Shown here: piece by piece, positions 54,136 through 64,000 of the stretch
Layout of the letters: each line of letters starts with the position of its first letter
Numbering within the stretch: position 1 is the first letter of the stretch
Source of the DNA: an uncultured Bacillaceae bacterium
Lineage (GTDB): Bacteria; Bacillota; Bacilli; Bacillales; Amphibacillaceae
DNA length: 64,000 nucleotides
Direction of reading: 5' to 3'
Assembly: GCA_937925695.1 (NCBI GenBank)
Contig: CALAMD010000130.1
Coordinates: forward strand, 17,800 to 81,799
The notes under the pieces: generated by a model
The model's input: the letters and a program-made list of their open reading frames with translations, nothing else
What the model was told of the DNA's origin: nothing
Database searches by the model: none
Program-made: the position numbers and the translations under genes

Positions 54136-54171
54136 AAAGGTGACTTCCATCATGATATGTAAGTCACCTTT
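54136..54171 (-). terminator. Intrinsic terminator of gyrA
   Basis: On the minus strand AAAGGTGACTT pairs with AAGTCACCTTT across a 14-base loop, followed by TTTTATAAT. Confidence 0.9.
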
Positions 54172-54186
54172 CATCCTGCTGTTATG

Positions 54187-56661
54187 TTAATTTTCTTCTA
54201 TTGCTTGACTTCCTTCTGATTCTTCATCTAGTTCATCTTCTACAATTTTTGCTACTGTGGCTACTTCTTCATTGTCTCGTAAACGAATGAGACGAACACC
54301 TTGGGTATTTCGTCCAGTTTGCGATATGCTCTCGACCGGAATGCGAATTAAAACACCATCAACGGTAATTATCATAATATCTTCAGATCCAGTCACTGCT
54401 TTAACTGCGCTGACATGTCCGGTTTCTTCTGTTAATTTACATGTAAATATTCCTTTTCCACCACGATGAGTGAGACGATATTGATCTTCTGGCGTACGTT
54501 TTCCAATTCCTTTATTTGTCACATGTAATATTTGTGCACCTTTTTCTAATATATCCATTGAAACGACTTCATCACCATCGCGTAATGTGATCCCTTTAAC
54601 ACCAGAAGCTGTTCTTCCCATAGGTCGAACTTGTTCTTCTTCAAAACGAATGAGATAACCTTGTTTCGTTGCAATCATAATATGTTCTTGTCCATCTGTT
54701 AATCTTACGGAGATCAATTCATCATCTTCCCGAAGATTGATAGCAATAATACCGCCTTTACGAATATTAGCAAACTGAGATACAGATGTACGTTTAGCAA
54801 GACCATGTTTCGTTGCGAAAACTAAATATTGATCTTCGTCATATTCATCAGCCGCAATCACAGCATTTATCCATTCACCTTGTTCAATTTGCAAAAGATT
54901 AATAATTGGTATTCCCTTAGCTGTTCGGCCATATTCAGGAATTTCAAATCCCCGCAAACGATATACTTTTCCTTTATTTGTAAAAAACAACACTGTTGAA
55001 TGGGTTGATGTATAAATTAAATGCTCTACAAAATCGTCTTCTTGGGTATCCATCCCTTGAACACCACGACCACCTCGATTTTGCGTACGATACGTAGATG
55101 ATGGCAGGCGTTTAATATAACCTTTATGGGTTAACGTAATAACGATATTTTCTTCTGGAATTAAATCTTCATCTTCTAAAAAATCAATACCGCCTAAAAT
55201 AATTTCTGAGCGTCGCTCATCATTGTAACGTTCTTTTATTTCGGTTAATTCTTGACGAATGATCTCTAATACCTTTTCACGATCAGCTAAAATAGCCTTT
55301 AATTCTTGGATGAGTTTTAACAGGTCCTGATATTCAGTATCTATTTTTTCCCGTTCTAAACCGGTTAATCGCTGTAAACGCATATCAAGAATTGCCTGGG
55401 CTTGCTTTTCAGTAAGCTTAAAACGCTCCATTAGTCCTTCACGAGCCACTTCTGTTGTAGCAGAATTACGAATTAGGGTTATTACCTCATCCAAGTGATC
55501 CAGCGCAATACGTAACCCTTCTAATATATGAGCCCTGTTTTCTGCTCGTCTTAAATCAAACTTTGTCCTTCTTTCAATAATTTCAACTTGGTGATCTAAA
55601 TAATGTTGTAAACATTCTTTTAGTGACAACACTTTAGGTTGACCATCAACCAATGCAAGCATATTGATGCCAAAGGTCGTCTGTAAGGCAGTATATTTGT
55701 ATAAATTATTTAAAACAACATTCGCATTGGCATCCCTGCGAAGTTCGATGACAATCCGCATACCATCTCGATCTGATTCATCACGTAAATCAGAAATACC
55801 TTCTAATCGTTTTTCTCTCACAAGTTCAGCAATCTTTTCAATTAACTTAGCTTTATTCACTTGATACGGTAGTTCGGTAACAATGATTCTCGATGTACCA
55901 CTTTTATTTTCTTCAATCTCTGTTGTTGCTCTTAATGTGATTGATCCTCGTCCTGTTTCATAAGCTCGTCTAATTCCGCTTTTTCCTAAGATTTTTCCAG
56001 CAGTAGGAAAGTCAGGTCCATGAATATAATTTTCCATTAATTCATCTACAGAAATATCTGGTCGATGACTGATCGCTAACACAGCATCGATTGTTTCACC
56101 TAAATGATGTGGAGGAATATTGGTAGCCATACCAACGGCAATACCAGATGAACCATTCACTAATAAGTTAGGAAAACGGGATGGAAAAACAACTGGTTCT
56201 TTTTCAGATCCATCATAATTATCAATATAATCGATCGTATCTTTGTTAATATCCCTTAATAATTCCATCGAAAGCCGTGACATTTTAGCCTCAGTATAAC
56301 GCATGGCTGCAGCAGAATCACCATCTACGGAACCAAAGTTACCATGACCATTCACTAATAAATAACGATGGCTAAAATCCTGCGCCATTCTTACCATTGC
56401 TTCATAAACGGCCGAATCTCCGTGGGGATGATATTTACCAATTACTTCACCAACAATTCGAGCAGATTTTTTAAATGATTTATCGGCATGCATACCTAAT
56501 TCATGCATCGCATATAAAATACGTCGGTGTACAGGTTTTAATCCATCCCTTACATCAGGAATAGCCCGGGAAACAATGACACTCATAGCATAGTCTAAAA
56601 AGGAAGTTTTCATCTCATCACTAATATTTACTTCTTCTACATTTGAACGTTCATGATCCAA
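54187..56661 (-). CDS. gyrA: DNA gyrase subunit A
   Basis: This 824-residue breakage-reunion subunit has the catalytic Tyr in [15 protein letters not shown] and the quinolone-determining region around [20 protein letters not shown]. The GyrA box is [14 protein letters not shown]. The C-terminal beta-pinwheel consists of repeats ([18 protein letters not shown] and others) and ends in an acidic tail ([16 protein letters not shown]). ATG 56661 follows the gyrB end by 102 bp. Confidence 0.98.
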   Translation of the reverse strand: MDHERSNVEEVNISDEMKTSFLDYAMSVIVSRAIPDVRDGLKPVHRRILYAMHELGMHADKSFKKSARIVGEVIGKYHPHGDSAVYEAMVRMAQDFSHRYLLVNGHGNFGSVDGDSAAAMRYTEAKMSRLSMELLRDINKDTIDYIDNYDGSEKEPVVFPSRFPNLLVNGSSGIAVGMATNIPPHHLGETIDAVLAISHRPDISVDELMENYIHGPDFPTAGKILGKSGIRRAYETGRGSITLRATTEIEENKSGTSRIIVTELPYQVNKAKLIEKIAELVREKRLEGISDLRDESDRDGMRIVIELRRDANANVVLNNLYKYTALQTTFGINMLALVDGQPKVLSLKECLQHYLDHQVEIIERRTKFDLRRAENRAHILEGLRIALDHLDEVITLIRNSATTEVAREGLMERFKLTEKQAQAILDMRLQRLTGLEREKIDTEYQDLLKLIQELKAILADREKVLEIIRQELTEIKERYNDERRSEIILGGIDFLEDEDLIPEENIVITLTHKGYIKRLPSSTYRTQNRGGRGVQGMDTQEDDFVEHLIYTSTHSTVLFFTNKGKVYRLRGFEIPEYGRTAKGIPIINLLQIEQGEWINAVIAADEYDEDQYLVFATKHGLAKRTSVSQFANIRKGGIIAINLREDDELISVRLTDGQEHIMIATKQGYLIRFEEEQVRPMGRTASGVKGITLRDGDEVVSMDILEKGAQILHVTNKGIGKRTPEDQYRLTHRGGKGIFTCKLTEETGHVSAVKAVTGSEDIMIITVDGVLIRIPVESISQTGRNTQGVRLIRLRDNEEVATVAKIVEDELDEESEGSQAIEEN

Positions 56662-56763
56662 TCGAATTTACCTCCTATTTGCTCAGAAAACATGACCTGT
56701 ATTTACTTTGAGGTAGGAGACCCTACGATAGTTTAAGGGGTCATTTACTGTATCGTTTCTGAT

Positions 56764-58704
<1,941 letters not shown>

Positions 58705-58989
58705 TTAAGGTCCATCATTTAAAAGCAAATCACTATTTTCTTTATTAAACATGAGTTGTTTTCTAGATCGCTTATTTAGCGTCGCTACAGATAAAGTACT
58801 GTAATAAATTAAATCATCAGTAATAATAATCGATTTAAAGTCGGTTAATTTTTCTTTTATTTTACCTTCTTGCTCCGCTTTCTGAAGCATTTTTTTCATA
58901 ACAGGTGACGTATCTAATATTTGATAATCCATAATAATAACAATGTCATCAACATGAATAACCTGGTTATTCCCGATATGAATAAACAT
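58705..58989 (-). CDS. remB: Extracellular matrix regulatory protein RemB (YaaB)
   Basis: This 94-residue protein opens MFIHIGNNQVIHVDDIVIIM and has KSIIITDDLIYYSTLSVATL, which matches RemB of Bacillus. RemB acts with RemA in activating matrix genes. Two ATG codons follow GGGGG; 58989 has the better spacing. It lies between recF and gyrB, as in Bacillus. Confidence 0.93.
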   Translation of the reverse strand: MFIHIGNNQVIHVDDIVIIMDYQILDTSPVMKKMLQKAEQEGKIKEKLTDFKSIIITDDLIYYSTLSVATLNKRSRKQLMFNKENSDLLLNDGP

Positions 58990-59004
58990 CATTTTCCCCC
59001 AGCG

Positions 59005-60117
59005 TTATCGTTCGATTGTTCCATTACTTACTCTAAAAAGTTCTGCTTGTTTCAGTGTTTCATGATGAATCCCATCAACAGTTGTAGTCGTCACAAATGT
59101 TTGAACTTTTCCTTGAATGGCACTTAACAAATGGGATTGTCGATAATCATCTAACTCACTAAGCACATCATCTAGTAATAAAATAGGATACTCGCCTATT
59201 TCATTATAAATCAAATCGATTTCCGCCATTTTAATTGACAATGCAGTTGTCCTCTGTTGTCCCTGGGATCCAAATACTTTTACATCTTTATTGTTGATGT
59301 AAAATATTAAATCATCACGGTGAGGACCAATTAATGTTATACCCCGATCAATTTCTGTTTCTTTTATATTTGAAAATTTTTCTAAATACTTTCTTTCTAT
59401 TTTTTCCTTATTTTCATCTTCTGATACGTCAATCGTAGCCTGATACTTTATATCAAGTTTTTCTTGTTTACTACTAATTTGTTGGTGAAGGGGAAATGCC
59501 CATTTTCTTAATAAATCTAAAAATATAAATCTTCTTTCTAATAAAATCGAAGCATGCTCAACGAGTTGTTCAGTTAAAATTTCTAAAAAGGTTAAATCTT
59601 TGTTTTCCTTTCGTTGAATTTGTTTTAATAAATGGTTACGTTGTTTTAATATTTTTTGATATTGGGATAAATGATAGAGATAACTCGGTTGAATTTGCCC
59701 TAATTCCATATCGATAAATTGTCGTCTTACTTGAGGTGATCCTTTAACGATCGTTAAATCTTCTGGTGCAAACATGACAACATTTAAGGCTCCGACATAG
59801 GTGCTTAATCGTTGTTGTTCAAGATGATTGATTTTTGCTTGTTTACCTAACTTAGAAATAGTAATTTCTAAAGGAAGTTTACCGTTTTTTTTAAAAATAT
59901 TTCCTTTTATATTGGCATATTCTGCTCCCCAACTAATTAATTCTTTCTCTCTAGGCGTTCGATATGATCTGGCGAAGGCTAAAACATAAATAGCTTCCAT
60001 TAAATTTGTTTTTCCTTGGGCGTTTTTGCCAATTATGACATTAATTTTATGATCAAATTGAATATCCAACTTCTCATAGTTTCGATAATTCTTTAATTGT
60101 AAGCGGTTAATATGCAT
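59005..60117 (-). CDS. recF: DNA replication and repair protein RecF
   Basis: This 370-residue SMC-like ATPase has Walker [21 protein letters not shown], signature [20 protein letters not shown] and Walker [16 protein letters not shown]. RecF directs RecR to gap edges to load RecA. ATG 60117 follows AGGAATTTTG; the preceding TTG is not used. It is preceded by yaaA with a 34-bp gap and followed by remB. Confidence 0.97.
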   Translation of the reverse strand: MHINRLQLKNYRNYEKLDIQFDHKINVIIGKNAQGKTNLMEAIYVLAFARSYRTPREKELISWGAEYANIKGNIFKKNGKLPLEITISKLGKQAKINHLEQQRLSTYVGALNVVMFAPEDLTIVKGSPQVRRQFIDMELGQIQPSYLYHLSQYQKILKQRNHLLKQIQRKENKDLTFLEILTEQLVEHASILLERRFIFLDLLRKWAFPLHQQISSKQEKLDIKYQATIDVSEDENKEKIERKYLEKFSNIKETEIDRGITLIGPHRDDLIFYINNKDVKVFGSQGQQRTTALSIKMAEIDLIYNEIGEYPILLLDDVLSELDDYRQSHLLSAIQGKVQTFVTTTTVDGIHHETLKQAELFRVSNGTIER

Positions 60118-60151
60118 CAAAATTCCTCATTTAACTTTGATTACAGACAAG

Positions 60152-60382
60152 TTAATTTTCAAAAGTAACAATAAATGAACCAATATTTTCTAGGGTCACA
60201 ATATCGTTATGTGTCAACTTTTTGCCTCGGCGATTTTCCAATTGACCATTTACAAACACTTGTTGCTCTTGCAAGTAGTGTTTGATAGCACCACCTGATG
60301 GGAAATAGCCAGTTAACTTTAAAAATTGACCTAATGTAATTGTAGCCGTTGATATATTAATTTTTTGATGGTCATTATCCAT
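60152..60382 (-). CDS. yaaA: S4-domain RNA-binding protein YaaA
   Basis: This 76-residue protein has an S4 fold: TATITLGQFLKLTGYFPSGG, then AIKHYLQEQQVFVNGQLENR and RGKKLTHNDIV. Bacillus YaaA (RlbA) is linked with ribosome assembly. It lies between dnaN and recF in the conserved order. A hairpin at 60402-60430 stands just before it. Confidence 0.94.
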   Translation of the reverse strand: MDNDHQKINISTATITLGQFLKLTGYFPSGGAIKHYLQEQQVFVNGQLENRRGKKLTHNDIVTLENIGSFIVTFEN

Positions 60383-60401
60383 TTTCTCACCATATTTTCA
60401 T

Positions 60402-60430
60402 AAAAAATGATGCTATCCCTTTATAGCATT
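60402..60430 (-). terminator. Weak hairpin with T run upstream of yaaA
   Basis: On the minus strand ATGCTAT pairs with ATAGCAT around AAAGGG, followed by CATTTTTTATG, ending only about 20 bp before the yaaA start. It may trim transcription from dnaN into the yaaA-recF-gyrBA genes. Confidence 0.35.
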
Positions 60431-60623
60431 TTGTTTAATTATAACCATATGTTTTAATTTGCTTATATCCATTTTACTAAAGTTTTTTCATTTATGAAAG
60501 GGATGACCCTTATCAGACAATAAAATGCTTATACGGGCTTTAAAAGGCTTTTATAATGATTCTTTTACATAATAGAAATAAAAAAAATGTAAACAATGTA
60601 CGTTAGAAAGTATAAAAACATAA

Positions 60624-60663
60624 AAATGGTTCCTAGTAGAAAATATCCACAACAGGAACCATT
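60624..60663 (-). terminator. Intrinsic terminator of dnaN
   Basis: On the minus strand AATGGTTCCT pairs with AGGAACCATT, followed by TTTATG. The loop contains a DnaA-box-like ATATCCACA (60643-60651, plus strand). Confidence 0.85.
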
Positions 60664-60680
60664 GTAACATTTATATTAAA

Positions 60681-61814
60681 TTAAAAAGTTCTAACTGGTG
60701 TTATTAATTGAGTAATCGGATCTTCATTGGCTGGCCTAATAACAAATGGTCTCATAGCGCCTGTAAAATGAATAATAACTTCATCTGCTTCAACTGCTTT
60801 CAGTGCTTCAAGCATATATTTAGCACTGAAGGAAATTTTTAATTCTTCGCCGCTTATTGATTCGGTTGTTAATTCTTCAGTTACTTTACCAACTTCTGTT
60901 GAACTACTAGTAATCTCAATAATTTGATCATCTTTTGTTGTTAAAGTCACAACATTGTTTCGCTCATCTTTCGCTAGTAGGGAAGCCCGATCAATTGTAT
61001 TAATTAATTGTTTTGTGGTCACACGAAGTTCTGTTTTACCATCGCTTGGAATTAATCGTGATGTATCTGGATAATTTCCATCTAATAGTCGAGAAAGAAA
61101 TTTTAAATGGTTCGTTTTAAATAAAATCAAATTATTTGTCACGCTAACCTCGATTGGATCATTCGTATCATCTAAAATTTTCACTAATTCAGTTAAACTC
61201 TTACCAGGAACAACAATATTAGGTAAATCAATCTCTGTATCCAAAGGTATTTCCTTTAAAGCTAAACGATGACTATCCGTAGCTGTAAAACTTAACTTTT
61301 GATCATCAAATTTAATATTAACTCCCGTCAGGATAGGTCTTGTTTCCATTGTAGAAATAGCAAATACAGTCTGATTTATTAATCCTTTCAACAAGTTGCT
61401 AGCAATGTTAAATGTATTATTTGCTTGTAACTGAGGTAATTGGGGATATTCATCAGCATCTTGTCCATTTAAATTAAATAAAGCATTACCTGAAATTATT
61501 TTTACGTTTAACTGCTCATCTACTTCTACTTCTACTGTTTTTTCTGGAAGCTTTCTAATAACCTCAGGAAAATAACTAGCTTGTAAAACAACTTGTCCAG
61601 GAACAATTTCTTGAATATTAACTTTTCCATTTTCTTCAATAGGTATAAAAGATTCTATTGATATATTTGAATCACTTCCTGTTAAAGTGATACCTTGCTG
61701 ATCGGCTTCAATTTTCACACCTGTTAAAATGGGTATCGCTGCTCTAGAAGAAATAGCTTTCATGACATCATTAAGACTTTTTAATAAGCGATCACGGTTG
61801 ATAACAAATTTCAT
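60681..61814 (-). CDS. dnaN: DNA polymerase III beta sliding clamp
   Basis: This 377-residue clamp opens MKFVINRDRLLKSLNDVMKA and has three topologically equal domains (about residues 1-125, 126-250 and 251-377). Family strings are ILTGVKIEADQQGITLTGSD, FTATDSHRLALKE and IIHFTGAMRPFVIRP. It ends LITPVRTF. It is separated from dnaA by the 207-bp oriC segment. Confidence 0.98.
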   Translation of the reverse strand: MKFVINRDRLLKSLNDVMKAISSRAAIPILTGVKIEADQQGITLTGSDSNISIESFIPIEENGKVNIQEIVPGQVVLQASYFPEVIRKLPEKTVEVEVDEQLNVKIISGNALFNLNGQDADEYPQLPQLQANNTFNIASNLLKGLINQTVFAISTMETRPILTGVNIKFDDQKLSFTATDSHRLALKEIPLDTEIDLPNIVVPGKSLTELVKILDDTNDPIEVSVTNNLILFKTNHLKFLSRLLDGNYPDTSRLIPSDGKTELRVTTKQLINTIDRASLLAKDERNNVVTLTTKDDQIIEITSSSTEVGKVTEELTTESISGEELKISFSAKYMLEALKAVEADEVIIHFTGAMRPFVIRPANEDPITQLITPVRTF

Positions 61815-61839
61815 TTTATTTCCCCCTAAGGATTTTATG

Positions 61840-61984
61840 GCGTTTACTATTCATTTATTTATAAATAATTACAGTCTTAGTAGTAATAAGGGCTGTGAAT
61901 ATGTGAATAAGTTAAACAAAGTTAATAGAACTGTAATTATCAACATGTGGATAAAATGTTCATAAGGATTAAATTTTATTCACA
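61840..61984. other. oriC unwinding segment between dnaA and dnaN
   Basis: Read on the plus strand, TAG TAG TAA TAA (61878-61889) is followed by GGG, then TGTGAATAT and TGTGAATAA (61894-61910). This is the DnaA-trio, GC-cluster and DnaA-box order of the Bacillus basal unwinding system. Further boxes are TGTGGATAA (61946-61954) and TTATTCACA (61976-61984). The flank at 61840-61877 is nearly pure AT and is the probable unwinding element. Confidence 0.85.
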
Positions 61985-62021
61985 TTGTTAACAAATCAAG
62001 TGAAGTATTTAAAGAGTTTGT

Positions 62022-63371
62022 TTATGAATGAGACCTTAATTGATTGGTTAGTTCCTCAATTTCTGTTGCAAAATTTTCATCTTCATTCATTAACTGAGAT
62101 ATTTTTTCACAGGCATGAATAACAGTTGTGTGATCCCGGCCTCCGAATTCCTCTCCTATTTTTGGTAATGATAAGTCAGTTAATTGGCGTGACAGATACA
62201 TAGCGATTTGTCTTGGAAAAGCAATTGATCTTGTTCTTTTGCGAGCTGCAAAATCTTCTAATTTAATTTGATATTTTTCAGCAACTACTTCTTGAATTGT
62301 TTTTACTGTAATTACTTTTGGCTTTTTGCTTGGAATAATGTCGACTAAAGCCTCTGCAGCCAGTGAAACATCAATGTCTTGATTAATCAAAGAAGAATAG
62401 GCAATAACACGAATTAATGCTCCTTCTAATTCGCGGATATTCGTATCTATTTGATTAGCAATATAGACCATGACTTCATCAGGTATATCTAAGCCTTCAG
62501 CTTTTGCTTTTTTATTTAGGATAGCAATTCTTGTCTCTAAATCAGGTGGTGTGATATCAGTAATTAATCCCCATTCAAATCGAGATCTTAACCGATCCTC
62601 AAGAGTTGGAATTTCTTTCGGTGGCCGATCACTAGAAATAATGATTTGTTTATTTTCCTCATGCAATGCATTAAAAGTATGGAAAAACTCCTCTTGTGTT
62701 TGTTCTTTTCCTGCTAAAAACTGAATATCGTCTATTAATAGGACATCAACATTGCGATATTTATTGCGAAACTTTCCTGCTTGGTTTTCCATAATGGCAT
62801 TAATAAATTCATTCGTAAATTTTTCAGAGGATAAATAGAGAACAGAAGCTTCTGGATTATGTTCCTGAACATAATGTCCAATCGCATGCATAAGGTGGGT
62901 TTTTCCAAGGCCAACACCACCATAGATAAATAAAGGATTGTATGCTTTTGCAGGTGCTTCAGCGACAGCTAAAGAAGCAGCATGGGCAAAGCGGTTTCCA
63001 GATCCAATAACAAATGAGTCAAAAGTATATTTAGGATTGAGCATCGTTCGTTCGGGTTGAAAGGGTTTTTGTTTTGGTGTTTTCTTGTCCATTAGTTGCT
63101 GATGATCTTCAGTAGTTTGCGTATTGTTAGGAATAACAAATTTTACTGAAAGTTGGGCGCCAGTTATTTCAAATAAAGTATCGCTAATTAAATTTGTATA
63201 TCTGCCTTCTAACCAATCTCTAGCAAACTCATTAGGTACATGGACAATAACAGTATCATCAACGATTTGCTTGGCTTCGGTATTTTTTAACCATGTATCA
63301 AAACTTGGTTTACTAATTTTTTCTTTAATGATAGCCAGGACGTTGGTCCATAACTCTTGAATATTCTCCAA
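62022..63371 (-). CDS. dnaA: Chromosomal replication initiator DnaA
   Basis: This 449-residue AAA+ initiator opens (TTG) [17 protein letters not shown] and has domain III with Walker [20 protein letters not shown] and sensor [20 protein letters not shown]. Domain IV carries the DNA-binding signature [15 protein letters not shown]. It unwinds oriC and autoregulates. The start is TTG 63371. DnaA boxes lie on both sides of the gene. Confidence 0.98.
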   Translation of the reverse strand: MENIQELWTNVLAIIKEKISKPSFDTWLKNTEAKQIVDDTVIVHVPNEFARDWLEGRYTNLISDTLFEITGAQLSVKFVIPNNTQTTEDHQQLMDKKTPKQKPFQPERTMLNPKYTFDSFVIGSGNRFAHAASLAVAEAPAKAYNPLFIYGGVGLGKTHLMHAIGHYVQEHNPEASVLYLSSEKFTNEFINAIMENQAGKFRNKYRNVDVLLIDDIQFLAGKEQTQEEFFHTFNALHEENKQIIISSDRPPKEIPTLEDRLRSRFEWGLITDITPPDLETRIAILNKKAKAEGLDIPDEVMVYIANQIDTNIRELEGALIRVIAYSSLINQDIDVSLAAEALVDIIPSKKPKVITVKTIQEVVAEKYQIKLEDFAARKRTRSIAFPRQIAMYLSRQLTDLSLPKIGEEFGGRDHTTVIHACEKISQLMNEDENFATEIEELTNQLRSHS

Positions 63372-63591
63372 ACCTGGTTCATCCCTTTCATTTTAGATGA
63401 TCGTTATCAAATGTTTTTTGATATTGGAAGAAATTTGAAAGTTTAACGTTAAATCATTATTTTAGGAATAATTTTAACGAATGATGAAAGAATAAAAGCA
63501 GTGGATGTAACATACCTACTTATTAAGTTTAACGTAAAATGTAATTATTTTATAGATTAAAAATAAAATAAATAAATGCAGTGTGGATAAA

Positions 63592-63919
63592 AGGATATTA
63601 AAGTGATGTATTACTATGTCAATTATCGACATAATCCACAAAGTTGTTGAAAAAAAATTAACAGGGGTGTGAACAACTATCCACATATTATTAACAGTTT
63701 GTGGATAAAAGTTATTAGAAATATACTTATACACAAGTTGAAGCACAAATATAATAGCAAAATAAACTAGAAGATGCAAAGGGTTCTTTAATTTTGTTAA
63801 CAAAAGGAACAAAGTGTTGATGAAAAATATCCACAAGGGATGAATTTGTGGTTATTTTGTCGATAAATGTTGAATAAGATATATTTGTAAAATAAAACAA
63901 TCACACCAGTTGTGGATAA
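63592..63919. other. oriC upstream DnaA-box cluster
   Basis: The 629 bp above dnaA hold no gene. Exact TTATNCACA boxes, either strand, are at 63592-63600, 63700-63708, 63727-63735 and 63911-63919. One-mismatch copies are at 63632-63640, 63677-63685 and 63827-63835. This is the incA/incB-type half of a bipartite Bacillus-like origin. The flanks (from about 63440) contain two copies of ACGTTAAACTT on the minus strand. Confidence 0.9.
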
Positions 63920-64000
63920 AATTGTTTTGTTTTTTTTGTTTATAAGTATGAGTAAAATATTTACGGGTACTTAGTTAGAATTTTCTTATAAATGTGAAGA

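Noticed and set aside
63516..63836. 106-codon minus-strand frame upstream of dnaA
   Set aside because: It lies within the AT-rich DnaA-box cluster; low-complexity hydrophobic translation is expected there by chance.

Overview
This window is the replication-origin segment of a low-GC, endospore-forming Firmicute of the Bacillaceae. The gene order is essentially the Bacillus subtilis order from dnaA-dnaN-yaaA-recF-remB-gyrB-gyrA through guaB, dacA, pdxS, serS, tadA, SRP RNA, dnaX, recR, bofA, tmk, holB, ricT, yabA, metS, ksgA, veg, ispE, purR, spoVG, glmU, prs, rplY, pth and mfd to mazG, rqcP, yabP and yabQ. It lies on the minus strand, so coordinates run from the yabQ end (base 1) back to oriC (about 61,800-64,000). 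Sporulation genes (spoVT, fin, spoVG, sspF, yabG, csfB, bofA, yabP, yabQ, a sleL/yaaH-type enzyme, dacA) show a genuine spore former. The AT-richness and an HD-GYP gene beside gyrA would suit the Gracilibacillus/Amphibacillus/Oceanobacillus side of the family, but that placement is inference.

Layout: 1-9,750 holds the yabM-mazG-rqcP-yabP-yabQ operon, spoVT, mfd, fin and pth. 9,750-17,400 holds rplY, prs, glmU, spoVG, purR, ispE, sspF, veg and yabG; readable promoters include sigma-H (spoVG), sigma-A (veg) and sigma-K (yabG). 17,500-25,500 carries rRNA/tRNA modification, 5S maturation and MetRS genes. 25,680-29,470 is the accessory island, inserted between yabB and yabA. It contains a drug/metabolite transporter gene cut into three pieces, two of them inverted, then tails of two broken genes, then the surviving permease and a fused double ATPase of an Opp/Nik/Cnt-type importer. 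29,500-37,430 carries the yabA-ricT-holB-yaaR-darA-tmk genes, csfB, bofA, yaaL, recR, yaaK and dnaX. 37,600-46,100 is semi-accessory: a PH-domain membrane protein, a beta-lactamase-fold protein, a PBP4-type peptidase, SRP RNA, tadA, a LysM-GH18 spore enzyme, proC, tRNA-Ser(UGA) and a MATE exporter. 46,100-54,100 has serS with its T-box leader, pdxS (without pdxT), dacA, guaB, yaaC and an HD-GYP protein with a damaged HD motif. The rest is gyrase, recF, the clamp, dnaA and a bipartite oriC with a clear DnaA-trio unwinding element.

The genes fall into four working groups: chromosome replication and its control (dnaA, dnaN, recF, gyrAB, dnaX, holB, yabA, recR, tmk); translation and RNA modification (serS, metS, ksgA, rsmI, tadA, rnmV, pth, rqcP, SRP RNA, tRNA-Ser); envelope and nucleotide precursors (glmU, prs, purR, ispE, guaB, dacA); and sporulation. 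The least ordinary part is 25,750-27,110, where one transporter coding sequence can be rebuilt only by flipping two adjacent segments. I found no CRISPR array, no intact insertion sequence, no prophage and no rRNA operon.
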